Shown: positions 19,562 to 32,236 of the stretch, in pieces
How the letters are laid out: the number at the start of each line of letters is the position of its first letter
Position numbering within the stretch: position 1 is the stretch's first letter
Source: Paludibacterium denitrificans
GTDB lineage: Bacteria; Pseudomonadota; Gammaproteobacteria; Burkholderiales; Chromobacteriaceae
DNA length: 64,000 nucleotides
Assembly: GCF_009707705.1 (NCBI RefSeq)
Contig: NZ_WLYX01000001.1
Coordinates: 124,001 to 188,000 of the forward strand
Direction of reading: 5' to 3'
Made by a program: the position numbers and the translations under genes
The notes under the pieces: model-generated
Told to the model about the DNA's origin: nothing
Databases searched by the model: none
Seen by the model: the letters and a program-made list of their open reading frames with translations, nothing else

Positions 19562-19580
19562 AAACCTGTCATACAGGTTT
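19562..19580. promoter_or_regulatory. Palindromic candidate operator between the oxidase and GntR genes
   Basis: AAACCTGT-CAT-ACAGGTTT is a perfect inverted repeat in the 132-base divergent spacer. It is a plausible site for the adjacent FadR-subfamily GntR regulator, although FadR-type sites more often follow TNGTNNNACNA. A nearby TTGTCAGTCACTATAACAA also has dyad character. Confidence 0.5.
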
Positions 19581-19634
19581 GTCAGTCACTATAACAACAG
19601 TTGCCATTTCGGCCAACGTGATACGGACTCCCTC

Positions 19635-20363
19635 ATGCCATCCAGTGATGATCATCTAGCGCCCCAGCCTTCGTCCGGCACTCTGGTGGACCGCACCATG
19701 CAGGCAATTCTGGATTATCTCTACGGCGAAAAACTGGCGGTGGGTGATGCCTTACCCGGCGAAAACCGGTTTGCAGAACAATTGGGGGTCAGCCGTACCG
19801 TGGTGCGCGAAGCCTTCAAATCGCTGGCGGCCATGCATATTTTGCAACTGGCCAATGGCTAAGCGTGCACGCGTGGCACCGTTTGATGGCGCCATCATCA
19901 ACCAGATGTTGACGCACGCACTGCGTACCGCCCAGCTCAATGCGCCCCAATTATGGGACGCCCGCCAAGCGCTGGAGTACCGCATTGTCGAACTGGCGGC
20001 ACTACGCCGCACAGCGCAAGACGTGGCTGAGCTACAAGGGCTGGTTGAGGCCATGCAGCTGGCCGTCAACGACCCAGCCACCATGACCGAACTGGATATC
20101 CGCTTTCATACAACGCTAGCCAGAATCAGTGGCAATCCGCTGTTTCCGGCACTGATTACAGCACTGGCTTAAGCACCATCCGCGAAACCAATCCGCTGGT
20201 CTGGCGCCAGCGGCAAAGTGCCGACACTCGCACCGCCGTAGTAGCGGTACATGCCAAGTTGGCCGAAAGCATCGCCGACGGCGACCCGCAGGCAGCGCAG
20301 CAAGCACTCAAGGCGCACTTCGATCTGGCGTTTCGTGACCTGATCGCCGCCGGTCTGCATTAA
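19635..20363 (+). CDS. GntR/FadR-family transcriptional regulator (frame broken near 19860 and 20168)
   Basis: About 242 residues. The N-terminal winged helix contains LPGENRFAEQLGVSRTVVREAF; the C-terminal FCD ligand domain has the metal-binding pattern LDIRFHTTLARISGNPLF. GCTAAGC at 19858-19864 breaks ANGRRARVAP, and GCTTAAGC at 20166-20173 breaks the FCD domain; GCCGGC fits both. ATG 19635 is 132 bases from the divergent FAD-linked oxidase start, so the regulator probably represses that gene until its 2-hydroxyacid substrate is present (inference). Confidence 0.85.
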
Positions 20364-20519
20364 ACAGGTAGTTGGCCGAATACTGCTTCCCCCGTGGCGG
20401 GGTCAGAGGCAAAAGGAACTTGTCATTCGGGTTTAGGCTATCAACTCTGGCAACCTTCAGGGACGACACGACAACAAGCTGGCCGAGATAGCCGGTTTTG
20501 ACAGGAAACTACTGGACAG

Positions 20520-20538
20520 GTTGGCCGAAAACTGGCCA
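20520..20538. repeat. Short inverted repeat built on GTTGGCC
   Basis: GTTGGCC-GAAAACT-GGCCAAC sits in the non-coding 20364-20648 stretch, which also holds single GTTGGCCGAA copies at 20371 and 20520. No gene is visible in that 285-base gap. Confidence 0.6.
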
Positions 20539-20648
20539 ACAACAAGGCGGGCGCACCATCAAAATGGCTATCGCGCTACGCGGAAAAATAACGCACAGAC
20601 ACCATGCGGCTCGGCGGGCGCCACCGTTACGCGACGACAACCACCGCA

Positions 20649-20975
20649 CTAATCAGGACGGGGCGAGGCCTGCAACGCGCGGTTGACCAGCGCCACGGTC
20701 TTGCCGTTGATCACCGTCTTCAGGCCACCGGCCAGTAGCCGTTGCCGGGCAATAGCGGAACGGATACCGGAACGGCAATAAGTCACCACCACCTTGTCCT
20801 GCTTTTTTAGCGATTCCACCTGACCGGCGAGCACCGATAACGGCACATTAATTGCCCCCTCAACATGCCCTGAGGCGTACTCGGCAGGCTCCCGCACGTC
20901 GACAATGATGGAACCCTCGGGAATCACCAACGCCTGCCGTGGCAAACCGAGCAACCTACAGAAGAAATCAAGCAT
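20649..20975 (-). CDS. Rhodanese-like domain protein
   Basis: About 108 residues, a single rhodanese domain. It has IIVDVREPAEYASGHVEGAINVPL and the active-site loop VTYCRSGIRSA with the catalytic Cys. No signal peptide, so probably cytoplasmic sulfur transfer. ATG 20975 is chosen because GAGG lies five bases upstream; a GTG at 20981 is in frame. No partner gene. The C-terminus (ALQASPRPD) is slightly longer than minimal rhodaneses. Confidence 0.85.
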   Translation of the reverse strand: MLDFFCRLLGLPRQALVIPEGSIIVDVREPAEYASGHVEGAINVPLSVLAGQVESLKKQDKVVVTYCRSGIRSAIARQRLLAGGLKTVINGKTVALVNRALQASPRPD

Positions 20976-21387
20976 GACCACCTCATTGTTTCAGCGCATT
21001 CAACCGGACAATCCAGCAGGCCGCATGCAATCCCTGTCACGGCACAGCAAAACCGTAAGATAACGCCAGCAAGCGCAGAGTTGATGCCACCGGGAAACAC
21101 CGTCCCCACCGGCTTTGGGGGCTGCTTTGTCACCCCATGCCATAAAAATTGGCCCAGATACCAACCGGCATAGGCTCTATATTTTATTTTCTCATATATT
21201 ATAAATAAGCATAAAATAATCGAGCCATAAATCAGCTGGCCCGGGCGATTCGGCCAGCATGGTTGGCTAACATTTTGCAGGCCGCACCCCGGCTACAAGC
21301 GATCGCTGGCCTGCGCTACACTTTGAAATACCGGATAAAAACCTGCAGCACACACCGTGCTTCGCACATCACTTGCGCACCCACATC
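20976..21387. other. Non-coding region with an AT-rich core
   Basis: About 410 bases between divergent genes. The segment 21178-21230 is strikingly AT-rich for this genome (TATATTTTATTTTCTCATAT and following). It probably carries promoters. No gene with family support is seen. Confidence 0.5.
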
Positions 21388-22020
21388 ATGAACAGCACAA
21401 CAACACAACCTAACTGGGAAGAACGCTACCAAAGCGTCGGCGCCGACTACCTGTTTGGCACCCAACCAAATGAATTTCTGGCCTCTTGCCAACCGCTTTT
21501 CAACGCCGGAGAAACGGCAATTTGCGTCGCTGATGGCGAAGGACGCAATTCCGTCTGGCTGGCAAAACAAGGGCTGGATGTGACGGCGGTGGAATACTCC
21601 CCCACCGCGCTGGCCAAAGCCGAACACCTCGCCGCGCAGCATGGCGTGAAGGTTTCGTATGTAAAAGCCGATATCCTCGCCGCAGACTGGCCTTCAAGTC
21701 CTACGGCACAGTATGACTGGGTAATCGCCGTCTTCATCCAGTTTGCCGACGCCCGCCAGCGGGCCAAACAGTTCAATGACCTCAAGGCACTGTGCAAATC
21801 CGGCGGGCGTATCCTGCTGGTGGGCTACACCCTCAAACAGCTGGAGTATGGCACGGGCGGCCCATCCAATCCGGACAACCTGTATAGCGAAGAATTGCTG
21901 CAACAGGCGTTTGCCGATTACCAGATCGAAACCTTGCGTTCGTACGAAAAAGTGCTGGATGAAGGCAGCCGACACCGCGGCCAGTCGGCGGTCGTGGGGA
22001 TGATTGCGGCCAAGCCATGA
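21388..22020 (+). CDS. Class I SAM-dependent methyltransferase, TehB-like
   Basis: A 210-residue protein with the Rossmann SAM site in degenerate form (AICVADGEGRNSVWLAKQG), the acidic ribose-binding residue in DVTAVEYSPTALAKA, and motif IV YDWVIAVFIQF. The pattern resembles TehB and small-molecule methyltransferases annotated as tellurite-resistance-like. ATG 21388 is family-like; ATG 21373 is an in-frame alternative. Substrate unknown. Frame intact. Confidence 0.85.
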   Translation: MNSTTTQPNWEERYQSVGADYLFGTQPNEFLASCQPLFNAGETAICVADGEGRNSVWLAKQGLDVTAVEYSPTALAKAEHLAAQHGVKVSYVKADILAADWPSSPTAQYDWVIAVFIQFADARQRAKQFNDLKALCKSGGRILLVGYTLKQLEYGTGGPSNPDNLYSEELLQQAFADYQIETLRSYEKVLDEGSRHRGQSAVVGMIAAKP

Positions 22021-22124
22021 GCCATCGAGGCGATTGCAGCATGCCAGCTCACCACAAGAGGTATTGCTGCCGCCCGAGCACGGCAACAGACATTTAGCGA
22101 TAGGACACCCATCGAGGAGCCACC

Positions 22125-22558
22125 ATGTCAGAGCCACTCCATATCGTCTGCCCCCACTGCCGGGCTATCAACCGGGTTCCCGAATCAAGGTTGGCCGAAC
22201 AGCCACGCTGCGGCAAATGTAGCCAGCCGCTGTTTCAAGGTCAGCCCAGCGCACTGGATCAGCACAGCTTTGACCGCATGATCATGCGCAACGATATTCC
22301 GGTACTGGTCGACTTCTGGGCGCCGTGGTGCGGCCCATGCAAGATGATGGCGCCGCAGTTTGCGCAAGCCGCTGCCACACTGGAGCCGCGTATTCGCCGG
22401 CCAAAGTCGATACCGAAGCCGAGCAAGGATTGGCCCAGCGATTTGCCATCCGCAGCATTCCTACCCTGATTTTATTCAAGCAAGGGAAAGAAATTGCCCG
22501 CCGGGCTGGCGCCATGGGAGAAGCAGACATCGTCCGCTGGGTACGGACCCAGATCTAG
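22125..22558 (+). CDS. trxC: Thioredoxin 2 (frame broken near 22403)
   Basis: A 144-residue thioredoxin with the extra N-terminal zinc ribbon typical of TrxC: CPHCRAINR and CGKCSQPLF provide four Cys ligands. The active site is FWAPWCGPCKMMAP. The frame breaks at CGCCGGCCAAA (about 22402): CGCCTGGCCAAA gives the expected RLAKVDTEAEQ, so a T is missing from a CCTGG site. RBS GAGGAGCC precedes ATG 22125. It is a cytoplasmic disulfide reductase, in other bacteria often induced by oxidative stress. Confidence 0.92.
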
Positions 22559-22651
22559 CCGTTGCTGGCGCCATTTCGGCCAACTTGCACAAAGAATGAT
22601 TAAACCGCCCTTTCATCCAGGGCCGGGTTTGCATGCAATGGCGCTTTCGGC

Positions 22652-24000
22652 TTACTCATTGGTGGCAAAACGCACCTGATTCCGCCCGGAATTTTTGGCC
22701 TGATACAGCGCCCGATCCGCGCGATTCAGTAATGCGTCGATGGTGTCATCGGAGGAGCGCATGGTGGATACACCAATGGATACGCTGACGGGTACCGGCA
22801 TGCCGCTTTCCGGCGAAGGTAACGCTTCGGCAATCACTTTTCTCATCCGCTCGGCCACATCCAGTGCTGCATACAGCCCGGTTTGCGGCAGCAGCACGGC
22901 AAATTCCTCGCCGCCCAGCTTAAGCCAAGAATATCTTCGTAGCGCAAGGTTTCCTGACACAGCCGGGCGACCGCCACCAGCACGGTGTCGCCTACCTTGT
23001 GGCCGTATTCGTCGTTGATTTTCTTGAAATGGTCCAGATCGAGCATCAGCATGGACAGCTGGTTGTCATAGCGGGCGGCGCGGTGCAACTCCTGCTCGGC
23101 ACGTTCCATGAAATGCCGCCGGTTGTACATGCCGGTCAGGTAGTCGATGTGGGCCTGTCGAACCAGCTCCTGCTCCATCAGCTTGCGCTCGGTCACATCG
23201 GTATGGGTGCCACACATGCGCGTCGCCCGCCCAAGCTCGTCGCGCTGCATCACTTTGGCCTGATCAAGTATCCAGCGAATGCTGCCGTCCTTATGCAGCA
23301 TGCGGTACTCCAGCTTGTGGGCGGAAGAATAGCCTTCGATGGCATTCAGAATGGATGCCCGTGCGCGTGCCCGGTCTTCCGGATGAACAAAATCAGACCA
23401 TTGCTGAGTGGTATGACGGATTTCTTCGTAGGTGTAGCCAAGCATGATCGCCCATTGCTCGTTACGGTCGACCTCACCCGTTGCAATGTTCCAGTCCCAA
23501 AACCCCAGCTCGGCCCCTTCCAGCACAAACTGCAGCTGCGTAGCGCGTTCGTGCAGCGCCGCCTCGGCGTTCTTGCGCTTGGTGATGACGTCGAACAGGG
23601 AGATGAAGTGCCCGGCTTTGGGCGAATAGGCGGCAACAGAAAACCACTGCCCCAGCGTTTCGGAAAACAGCTCAAAGACTTCCGGCTTGCCGCCTTGCGA
23701 CACCCGGCCATAGGTTTCCAGCAATGAGGCGTGCGAAGTGCGAATATCCGGGAAAATCTCGCTGATGTATTTGCCCACCACACCATCCAGACCGGTAAGC
23801 CGATGAAACGCCGGATTGGTATACAGGCACAGCACATCATAGGGCTGATCGTCATGAAAAATCATGCGGCAGTAGGCAACCCCACTGAGCATATGCTGCA
23901 GCAAGCCATCAATCTCGTCTTGCGAGAGTTTCTCGATGAATTCAGAGGAATCCGGCCGAGGTAACAGGGCGTTGGGCGACACGGTCATGGCGACATGCAC
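22652..24000 (-). CDS. PAS-PAS-GGDEF diguanylate cyclase (frame broken near 22925)
   Basis: About 449 residues, cytoplasmic. The first PAS-like domain is at about residues 25-150 (YTNPAFHRLTGLDGVVGKYI), then a PAS/PAC pair ending with THTDVTERKLMEQEL, then GGDEF beginning DYLTGMYNRRHFMERAEQEL. The active site reads GGEEF once the lesion is repaired: GCTTAAGC at about 22921-22928 splits DILGRLGGEEFAVLLP, and GCCGGC restores it. It would make cyclic di-GMP. ATG 23988 is an alternative start. Confidence 0.88.
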
Positions 24001-24195
24001 TCGAGGTTACCGGTGAAAAAATGTTACACGAATAATGACGTGAGCACGTGTAATTTTCCAACTACCACGGTAACCCAAAACACACGGGCCACAACCAGCT
24101 GGTTGGCTACTTAAACCGGTCGGCAACACCTGACTAACGCCTACCCCGAAAACCGCCAAAACAAATAACGACAATGTCATCATCATGGGCAAATA

Positions 24196-24220
24196 AAAAG
24201 GCAGGAAACCCTGCCTTTTT
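24196..24220 (-). terminator. Rho-independent terminator after valS
   Basis: AAAAAGGCAGG-AAA-CCCTGCCTTTTT; on the minus strand the stem ends in a T-tract just after the valS stop. Confidence 0.88.
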
Positions 24221-24230
24221 ACCCAGATCA

Positions 24231-27049
<2,819 letters not shown>

Positions 27050-27235
27050 GATGCGGTTTCGATTTTTTGCAAGGTAAAAAATGGGTATGATTATAGCGCA
27101 TCCCATCCGCCTGCCGGGCGGCATCTGCGACGACGGGCAATTGGCATAATCCAATCAACAGGTTATGCTAAATGAATTTACCAAAACGCGTCGCTACCCG
27201 GAATGCACGAACAACATTAATAACAACGGTCTCCC

Positions 27236-28457
27236 ATGTCGCTCCTGAAACGCGCTCTTATTATTGAAGACAGCTCCACGCTGATCCGTCCGCTATGCCG
27301 CATGGCGGAGGAACAGGGGTTTGAAGCCGTGGCAGCGATGACCTTTGCCGAAGCCCAGCAAGCGTTTGCCGACAACCCACAGTTCAGCGTGGCAGTAGCC
27401 GACTATTGCTTGCCCGACGCCACTGACGGGGAAGCGCTGGAGTGGGTGCTGCAACAAGGCATCCCCACTATCGTGATGACCTCGCGTCAGCACGCCAACA
27501 TCCATCACACCATCCTGCAACGCCCTGTGGTGGACTACATCCCCAAGGAAAGCCCCTCGGCGCCGGAATATCTCTCGCGTCTGCTGCGCCGGATTTATCG
27601 CAACCCGGAAATTTGCGTACTGGTGGTGGATGACTCGCAAGCGGCGCGCGGCGAGTTGTGCAGCTACCTGCACCGCCATTGCTATCGCACACGCATGGCC
27701 AGCAACGCCGAAGAGGCACTGCGCGCCTTGCATGAAGACCCCAGCATCAGCCTGGTTCTGGCCGACTACAACATGCCGGACATCGACGGCATCCAGATGA
27801 CCAGCACCATCCGGCGCTTTACCGGCCCCAACCGCATTGCCATCGTTGGCATTTCCGGCTCGGGCAGCCCGGATCTGACCCCGCGCTTCCTCAAGTGGCG
27901 CGGACGATTACCTGCAAAAACCGTTCAGTTACGAAGAATTCATCTGCCGGGTCACGCGCAACGTGGAGTTCGTGGAAAACCGGCCACGCTGGAACATATC
28001 GCCCACGCCGACCCGCTGACGGGCCTGTCCAATCGTCGCCACTTCTTTGAAGAAGTACAGAAAATGCGTGGCGATTTTGGCATTGGCATGCTGGACATCG
28101 ACCATTTCAAGCAGATCAACGACACCTTTGGCCACGACGTGGGCGACATGGTGATCTGTCAGGTCGCCGACACCCTGCGCCATTTCCCGGGTTCCCTGAT
28201 CGCCCGCTTTGGTGGCGAGGAATTTGTCGTGGTGATGGAACGTGACCCGTTGCATCCGCTGGCGCAGCGGCTGGAAGAATTACGTCGGGAAGTGGCAGCA
28301 CAAGTCCGCCTGCAGGAAAAAGGCGACTTGCGTTTTACCGTCAGCGGCCGGCATGGCAGCAGGGCTGGACAAGGACGTGCGCGACCTGCTCAAACTGGCT
28401 GATGAGCGCCTGTACAAAGCCAAGACCCATGGCCGCAATCAGGTTTGGGTCGATTGA
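27236..28457 (+). CDS. Dual receiver-domain diguanylate cyclase (REC-REC-GGDEF; frame broken near 27895, 27981 and 28345)
   Basis: About 407 residues. REC1 has phosphoacceptor Asp in VAVADYCLPD and Lys in YIPKE; REC2 has LVLADYNMPDIDG and LQKPFSYEEF. Both look competent. The GGDEF domain begins DPLTGLSNRRHFFEE and has the active site RFGGEEFVVVM. Lesions: loss of bases near 27893 before GADDYLQKPF, a lost T near 27981 (ENLATLEHIAHADPLTG expected), and an extra G at 28343-28350 (TVSAGMAAG expected). It would link two phosphorelay inputs to c-di-GMP synthesis. No sensor kinase is adjacent. Confidence 0.9.
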
Positions 28458-28479
28458 CGCACAAGACGGTATTGATGTG

Positions 28480-28510
28480 ACAAGGGCGGCCATGGCCGCC
28501 CTTGTGCTTT
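28480..28510. terminator. Terminator between convergent GGDEF and ABC transporter genes
   Basis: ACAAGGGCGGCC-ATGGCCGCCCTTGT, a 13-base-arm palindrome, followed by GCTTTT. A TTCGGCCAAC copy follows immediately at 28510. Confidence 0.85.
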
Positions 28511-28526
28511 TCGGCCAACCTTGCCG

Positions 28527-30216
28527 TTAACCGCGCCAGCCGCGTGGAATGGCGGCCAGCAGCTGCCGGGTGTAGTCGGCCTGTGGCTGGCGATACAGCG
28601 TATCGGCATCGGCCTGCTCCACCACCTGCCCCTGATGCATCACCAGCACCTGATCGGAAATATGCTTGACCACGGCCGGTCGTGCGAGATGAACAGATAA
28701 GACAGTCGGAACTCATCCTGCAAGTCTTGTAGCAGGTTGAGCACTTGCGCCTGTACCGACACATCCAGCGCCGAGACCGATTCATCGCAAATCAATACCT
28801 CCGGTTGCAAGGTGAGGCAGCGCGCGATGGCAATGCGCTGGCGCTGGCCACCGGAGAACTCGTGCGGATAACGCTGCAGCGCGCTGGCGGGTAGCCCTAC
28901 CCGGTCCAGCCAATCGCGCGCCAGCTTGATCCGTGCGCCCGCGTCGTTACCGATGCCGTGCAACTGCATCGGCTCGGTAAGGATCTGCTCCACGGTAAAA
29001 CGCGGATTGAGCGAGGCGTACGGGTTCTGGAAAATGATCTGCAAACGGCGCTTGTAGGGATGAAACTGGCGCGCGTTCATGGCCAGAATGTCCTGACCGT
29101 CAAACAGCGCCTGCCCGGTGCTGGCCTGATGCAAGCGCACCAGCGTCAGCCCCACCGTGGTCTTGCCAGAACCGGATTCGCCGACAATGCCCAGCGTGCG
29201 GCCGCGCGCCAGCTGGAACGACACGTCCTTGACCGCATGAAATGGCCGCGAGCCAAACAGGCCGTGGCGCACATCAAAGGTTTTGCTCAAGCCTTTGACG
29301 TCCAGCACGATTTCGTCGTCGGCACGGTAGCCGCGTGGGCGTTCGGCAGGTTCGGTGTAGCCGTCGGGACGCATGAAGTCGTCGATCACCGCCAGCCGCG
29401 CCGGGCGGCGCTCCAGTGGTGGCCGACACGCCAACAGCGCCTTGGTGTAGGCATCCTGCGGTGCGCTGAAAATCTGCGCGACCGGGCCTCGCGAATCTCG
29501 CCATGGCGCATCACCACTACATCATCGGCAAACTCGCCAACCACGCCCGGGTCATGGGTGATGAACAACACCGACATGCCACGCTTCTTTTGCAGGTCGG
29601 CCAGCAACTGCAGGATTTGTTGCTGGATGGTCACGTCCAGCGCGGTGGTGGGTTCATCGGCAATCAGCAGCTTCGGCTCGCAGGCAATCGCCATGGCAAT
29701 CATCACCCGCTGCTGCTGGCCACCGGACAGCTGATGCGGATAGGCGCGCGCCTTTTTCTCCGGCTCGGGCAGGCCGACTTCGGCCAACAATGCCAGTACG
29801 CGCTGCCGGGCGGCGCGCCGGGTCAGGCTGGCATGCAACATCAGGGTTTCCGCAATTTGGTCGCCCACGCTGAACACCGGGTTGAGCGAACTCATCGGTT
29901 CCTGAAACACCATGGCGATATCCTTGCCACGCACGCGCCGCAGGCTGGCCGCCGACTCGCGCAGCAGGTTACGACCCTCCAGCAGGATTTCGCTGTGCGG
30001 GTCGATGTAGGCCGCACCGGCTGGCAGCAGCTGCAGGATGGACATCGCCGTTACCGACTTGCCGGAGCCGGATTCGCCCACCAGCGCCACGGTACGATTG
30101 GCCGGAACCTCCAGACTGATGCCTTTGAGCGCGGGGGAAAGCTGGCCGCCCTCCTGCCAGAAGCCGACGGTCAGGTTACGGATGGAAAGCAGGCTGGGTG
30201 CGCTGGTCGTGGTCAT
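28527..30216 (-). CDS. Peptide ABC transporter, fused double ATPase subunit (frame broken near 28677 and 29484)
   Basis: About 563 residues with two complete ABC domains in one chain, like YejF or GsiA. Domain 1: Walker A GESGSGKS, signature LSGGQQQR, Walker B LLIADEPT. Domain 2: [28 protein letters not shown]. Each half ends in the oligopeptide-transporter C-terminal motif region. At 28676 one T is missing from CCTGG ([15 protein letters not shown] expected); near 29484 several bases are missing in the linker (PVAQIFSAP expected). It powers the import of peptides bound by the 32237-34018 protein and is the last gene of the operon. Confidence 0.92.
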
Positions 30217-30220
30217 GCAA

Positions 30221-31278
30221 TCACCTCACCTTGGGGTCGAGCGCGTCACGCAGCGCATCCACCAGCAGACTGAAAGCCGTCACCAGCAGCGACATCGACA
30301 GGGTTACCGCCAGCATCTGCCACCAGTAGCCCTGTACCAGTTCGGACGGGGTTTCGGCCAACATGGAACCGAGGCTGACTTGCCGCACGCCAACACCAAA
30401 GCCGAGGAAGGACAGGATGGCCTCGTACTTGATCAGCCCGACGGTGAGCAGGGAAAACTGCACCAGCAACAGGTGGGAAAGATTGGGCAGGATATGCACG
30501 AACATGCGCCGGGCATTGCTGGCGCCGATGGCGTCGGCCGCCTGTACGTATTCGCGGCTTTTCAGTTTCAGGTATTCGGCGCGCACCAGCCGGTAGGTGC
30601 CGGTCCAGCTGGTCAGTGCCATCACCAGAATGATGGTGGTAATGCCACGCCCGGAAACGGCGGCAAACGACAGCAGCAACAGCATGTCCGGCACCGAGGT
30701 AAAAACGCTGTAAAACCAGTTGAGCAAGTCATCCAGCTAAGCCGCCGAAATAGCCGGACAGCGCCCCCAGCAAGCAGCCGATACTGAGCGAAAACAGCGC
30801 ACCAAAGATGCCGACAAAAATCGAGGTAGACGTACCCTTGAACGTCTTGGCGATCACGTCGCGGCCACGCAAGTCAGCCCCTAGCGGCAAGCTACTGGCC
30901 TTGGGAGCGGCATTGACCTGATAGCGCCCAGCCTGTTGCTGCGCTTCGGCCAACTCCCGGCCGATGGGGTCTTCCGTCGGGGACAGCGTCACAATCGGGC
31001 CACTGACCACAGGGTTGGCCGAAAGCATAGCGGCTTAAGCGGCAACTGTTCGTCGGCGGGCGGCGTCCACCACGACGGCGGCGCGTAAGGCACCGCTACT
31101 TCGTCGGTCCAGCGTTCGCCCACCAGATTGAACCAGCAATCGCCAGCAGCAGATACGCCACCACCACCCACAGGGACAGCCAGCCCACACGGTTACGCTT
31201 CAACCGTTGCCAGCCCTGCCCCCACAAACTGCGCGAGGGTGTGGGCGACGCATGCGGGCTTGATACGGCAGTCGTCAT
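30221..31278 (-). CDS. Peptide ABC transporter permease, DppC/YejE type (frame broken near 30730, 31033 and 31140)
   Basis: About 352 residues. The N-terminal helix LSLWVVVAYLLLAIAG is followed by a periplasmic segment, then the inner-membrane permease domain. The EAA loop reads EYVQAADAIGASNARRMFVHILPN. Lesions: near 31140 (VGERWTDEV resumes), GCTTAAGC at about 31031-31038 and GCTTAGC near 30728-30734 (GYFGGRLDDLLNWF expected). It pairs with the DppB-type permease upstream and is five bases from the ATPase gene, so one operon is clear. ATG 31278. Confidence 0.9.
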
Positions 31279-31286
31279 GACAGTTC

Positions 31287-32226
31287 CTAACGCAGTTCCA
31301 CGCGCGGATCGATCAGCTTGTAGACCAGATCCGCCAGAAGGTTGAACACCATGGTGGCCATGGCAATGTAGAGGGTAATCGCCTTGATCACCGGGAAATC
31401 GCTCTTGTTGACCGCCATGACCACCTCATTGCCCATGCCGGGAATGCCAAAAAAGTTTTCCAGCACCAGCGCGCCGATCATTAGATACGGCAATGACATC
31501 ATCACCGTGGTAACCACCGGAATCAGCGCATTGCGCAGCACGTGCTTGAGCATGACCCGGCTTTCGGCCAACCCCTTGGCACGCGCCGTACGCACATAGT
31601 CCTGCCCCATTTCCTCGACAAAGAAGGTGCGATAAAAACGGATGTCTGGCCCCAGCGACACCAAGAGGCCCAGCAGCAACGGTAGCGGCACGTACACCAG
31701 CAGATTAGTCCAGAACGAATCGCTCCAGCCGCGCACCGGAAACCAGCCCAGCTGGTAAGCCAGAAAATATTGGCTTAGCGATGATGTATACCAGCGCGCT
31801 GATCGACATCGCTACCGTGCAGACGATGGTGACGATGCGGTCGGTCAGCCCGCCACGGTAATAAGCCACCAGCGCGGCCAGTGGAATGGCCACCAGCAAA
31901 TCCACCAGCAGCAACGACCCGGTCAAGGTCAGCGACGGGCCAATGCGCGAGGACAGAATCTCGGCCACCGGTTGCTGGGTGGACCAGGAGGTGCCAAAGT
32001 CCAGCGTCAGCACCTGATGCACAAAGATCAGGAACTGCTCGGGCAGGCTTTTATCCAGCCCCAGCTGACTGCGGATATTGGCCAGCACATCCGCGGTAAG
32101 ATGCTTGCCCGCCAGAATGTAGGACGGGTCGCCGCCCACCAGCGTGAACAGGGTAAACACCAGCAGCATGACCCCCAGCAGGGTGGGAATCATCTGCAGC
32201 ACACGGCGAATCAGATAAGCCAGCAT
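31287..32226 (-). CDS. Peptide ABC transporter permease, DppB/YejB type (frame broken near 31772)
   Basis: About 313 residues, the normal DppB length. The N-terminus is MLAYLIRRVLQMIPTLLG. The permease domain contains ALVAYYRGGLTDRIV, and the EAA loop QDYVRTARAKGLAESRVMLK is complete. GCTAAGC near 31771-31777 breaks VYIIAGQYFLAYQLGWFP; GCCGGC restores it. The end lies nine bases before the DppC-type gene. ATG 32226 fits the family; the open frame extends slightly upstream without support. Confidence 0.92.
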
Positions 32227-32236
32227 CGTTTTCCCT

